64,000 nt of DNA from Branchiostoma lanceolatum. Lineage: Eukaryota; Chordata; Leptocardii; Amphioxiformes; Branchiostomatidae. Where the stretch lies: contig NC_089736.1 in the NCBI RefSeq assembly GCF_035083965.1, positions 12,672,207-12,736,206 of the forward strand, written 5' to 3'. Both the position numbers and the translations under genes were made by a program. How positions within the stretch are numbered: position 1 is the stretch's first letter; every line of letters starts with the position of its first letter. The notes beneath the pieces were generated by a model. It was not told the DNA's origin. It saw nothing but the letters and a program-made list of their open reading frames with translations, and did no database searches. This document shows, piece by piece, positions 61,141 to 64,000 of this stretch.

Positions 61141-64000
61141 ATGGATGCCAAGTTTCTCGCTTGTGTGGTTCTACATGTGGTCGTGATTTGCTGTAAGTTT
61201 CATTTTCTTTTTTCTCTCTAACGTGTGTCAATTCAACACTGACTGTTCCTATATGTACTTATATTCTTCTTTATACACGTATAAAGCTTCTTTTATATTC
61301 GATACGTAATATTGAGTTTACGTTTTTGAGAATTTAGTAGGCATTCTTTCTCCAAGCAATGGGGGGAGGTCTTCTAGAGCTGTCCTTGCATGTACAAATT
61401 CTTTCACTTTCAATCAAGGGGGCAAGTTAATATCTCACCCCTTTTTTCTACGGAAGCTGAATGACGATTAACAATCTTTATTCCGATCGATTCCGACATG
61501 TCCTACCTTCATTTACGTTTGCTGGCCTGAAAATGGCTCACAGGATAATGTTAAACTTAGACTTTGTTCTCGCAGAAGCACAAATAACATATTTGTCATA
61601 TGAAGGTGACAAAAGATTAATATACTGGTCAAATCAAGAGAGCAAAGAATGAAGTGAAAGAATTTAAAAGTCTAAGAATACTTTTTTTCAAAAAAGATGA
61701 GAGTGAATAGAATATTTCCTTATCTTCCATACCTCGAACCGGTTTGATTAAACGATAGACAACGAAACGTTTCGGGACAAACATATAAAGAATGGGACAA
61801 ACATATGGATTTAGATCGTTTGATATAGAATAAACATAGTGCACAAAAATTCTTCAGTTTCTACAATACAGCCTGGTGTGTTTTTTTCGCTGTCAAGGTA
61901 CAGCAACAGTCAGCGCCTCAACCGCAACCACAGTCACGACGTCAACCAGTAAGTACAGTAATATTTGTATCACTTACCAAGTTGGTAACTACACTCATGG
62001 TTACCACATTGGTGCCACTTTTACAATTATATCGAACTAGTTTTACCTTTACAACCACATGTAGCCATTGCTACGCCGCTAGACAAGTGTTAACTTACTT
62101 TTACAAGTACACGACATATTTTCCCATTTTGGTACTTTCTCGTCATGTTAACCAACTCTAGAGGTAATTCAGAAAATAAATGAGTGCCTGATGCCATCCA
62201 TACAAATTACTTGCTGGCCTTATATTATGCATTTTGAGCATATATTTACAATATGGAGTATATTCTTCTTTCCGAATATGTGGGTTTAAGTTGCCCTTCA
62301 ACTTATAAAAGTTGATTTCAAAAAGGTAGCTAGTACATACAAAACAAGACATGTTACATGCAGTCCGGTGGGGACAATGTGACCAACGTACAATGGAACA
62401 AATATAATCCGATTCTGTCAAAACAAAATCGTTGTCCTGAACTCAAAGTCCCAGATCAAAATCAGTAAAGTTCAAAAGTTGAAGCCTTGCTATTGCGTAA
62501 CAGACATTTCATAAAGGCCAGAGCATCAGAGGTTTATCCTGTATGCTTGTCACCATTCATACAAATTACCACCCTATCCTATTCACTAAAAGTGTAATGT
62601 CTCGCTCGGGAAATACTCTATATCATAGTAGAAACTACAGTTGTCAAAACTCCCAGCCATCAAATGTAGTCGGGCGCACAATCGATAAAACAAAGGTGTA
62701 TTTTCCAATATCCTGTTTGATTTGAGGAGTGTTCCGGCCGCAAGGTTCAAGAGCGAGCTTACTTGTAAATCTTACGCCGATTTACAATAATTCCCAAAAT
62801 TGCACAGGAATTTCTGCAATCCGTCCGCGCAACAACCGCCTGTCACCATATACCTCGTTAGCACGGTCTGGCATCCCGGCTCGCAGGTCGATGACAGACG
62901 ACCCACTTACGCGGTGTCCGATCTCGTACTATTGGGAGTGTGTCAGGGTGTGTTTCCCAAGACACCGAATCTAGTGTTTTAGCTTTGAAAAGGATTTTCA
63001 CCCAACCCCAGTTGATTTATTATCGATATATATCACAGGAGAGTGCTGAACATTATGCCTCCCGCCAAAAAAATGCGGACACCAAAACTTGAGGAGCTCC
63101 AAGCTTATTTAATTGCCACACTTAATGATGTTCAAGCACATGTCGACACATAATCATTTTCCTTGTATCGAAAACATCTTAAGCAGATATGGATTCTTTT
63201 CACATCGGGATAAATACTATACTTTACTTGTACTAGATGTCATAAATAGAAAACGTTAAGGCGAACCCCACATTCTGACAATGTTTGTAAATAGTCTGCG
63301 AAGCTAGCAACAACAAACATGTCAGATGCAGGTATGCAGCTCAGTCCTGGCATTGGCAATCATTTCCCACAAAGGGACTTCTCAATGACCGGCGCTTGTA
63401 AAGGTGGACAGAGGTATCCTATGAAGTTGGTAGGTCTTAGTGTTGAGCAAAGTCTGTCGTGTTATCTGTCTTTTAAATGTTCTTATTTACGATAATCACG
63501 TGGTCGCCAGGTGCGCTTGTGTATACGTAGGCAGAATCCATAGAGTAGTTATAACACACACACTTAAATGGAAGAGAAGATGACGTAGCTTCTATTTAAT
63601 GGAGCCAATGACTTTAACTGTCTGATATGGAATAAAAGTTTAAGAAAACAATTTCAGACTCTATAGTATTGACTGAGACAGGTTAAGCAACTGTTACAGT
63701 AGATACCACAACCACAACCAAACCTACCAGTATATGTAAGAACAATAGTATTTGTATGAATATGACATATCCTCGATATCTAGCCGAGCTATAATTTTAA
63801 GTTAAGCTATTGCGATTTGAGCACATGTGGGGATGTCTTTTTTTCTTCTTTTCGAACATATGAGTGCAATAAAACCACGGTAATGCAGTGAACTTGCCTA
63901 ACAGATGAACGGTAATGGTCATGAGTCTCTTATAGATCTCTGTTGACATTTATATCCTTCATCCCCGTAATCTTTTCTAAACAAAGCATTTGTATTGTGC
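61141..64000 (+). CDS. Gene E, 5' part: mucin-like protein (signal peptide and first mucin exon)
   Basis: Exon 1, 61141-61192, encodes a signal peptide similar to gene D (MDAKFLACVVLHVVV against MEAKLLTCLVILPVI) with a strong start context CCACCATGG and a GTAAGT donor at the same phase. Exon 2, 61898-61948, is phase 1 on both sides and encodes a Thr/Ser-rich stretch (TATVSASTATTVTTST) ending at GTAAGT. The rest lies beyond the window. A third candidate exon near 63685 has a TAA in the expected frame after its acceptor and is not included. By homology a large repeat exon and SEA, EGF and TM exons should follow. It could also be a pseudogene; the window cannot decide. Confidence 0.65.
62734..63220. 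mobile_element. Insertion in gene E intron relative to gene D
   Basis: Gene D runs directly from GATTTGAGGAGTGT to TTTACTTGTACTAGGTATCATAAAT (about 35110-35160). Gene E carries about 480 extra GC-richer bases between the same anchors. No ORF of note and no clear terminal repeats; probably a transposable element of unknown class. Confidence 0.5.

Noticed and set aside
63685-63735. Third mucin exon of gene E
   Set aside because: Acceptor-like GACAG is followed by GTTAAG, giving a TAA in the expected phase, and the following GTATAT donor is weak.

Overview
The window is animal nuclear DNA: intron-dense, AT-rich between genes, with standard GT/AG splice sites, a non-LTR retrotransposon and several small inverted-repeat elements. 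The style of gene family and repeats suggests a cephalochordate (amphioxus, Branchiostoma). That assignment is inference from memory, not proven by the sequence.

The main content is a head-to-tail cluster of at least five related plus-strand genes for single-pass, mucin-like membrane proteins. I built the exon models by hand from splice sites and reading phase. Gene A (1-2092) is only a 3' end. Gene B (4256-15729, 2127 aa), gene C (18892-25723, 944 aa) and gene D (33371-58261, about 4884 aa) are complete. Gene E (61141 to the window end) is only a 5' end. Each complete gene has a short signal-peptide exon, one large exon of Thr/Ser/Pro-rich tandem repeats, SEA-domain exons, an EGF-like exon, an exon for the last EGF cysteine plus the transmembrane helix, and three to four small cytoplasmic-tail exons. 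The EGF-to-tail exons keep almost the same lengths and phases in all copies. The repeat exons do not resemble each other: about 33-bp units in B, 39/33-bp units in C, and 218 in-register 60-bp units in a single 13.4-kb exon of D.

The SEA domains differ where they would be cleaved. C has a canonical GSIVV self-cleavage site. B and D instead carry a basic insert (KKRQ in B, RRKRQ in D) at the same exon junction, suggesting processing by a furin-type convertase. B resembles D in its SEA and EGF exons but resembles A and C in its transmembrane and tail exons, a mosaic that suggests recombination or gene conversion.

Between C and D lie an apparently intact minus-strand CR1/L2-like LINE (985-codon ORF, 27001-29958) and a MITE-like element (30052-30332). 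The start of D and its upstream region (about 32.1-36.4 kb) is duplicated at the start of E (about 59.3-63.7 kb). Fold-back elements, microsatellites, a dispersed repeat and spaced octamer palindromes fill introns and intergenic DNA. No rRNA, tRNA or CRISPR was seen.
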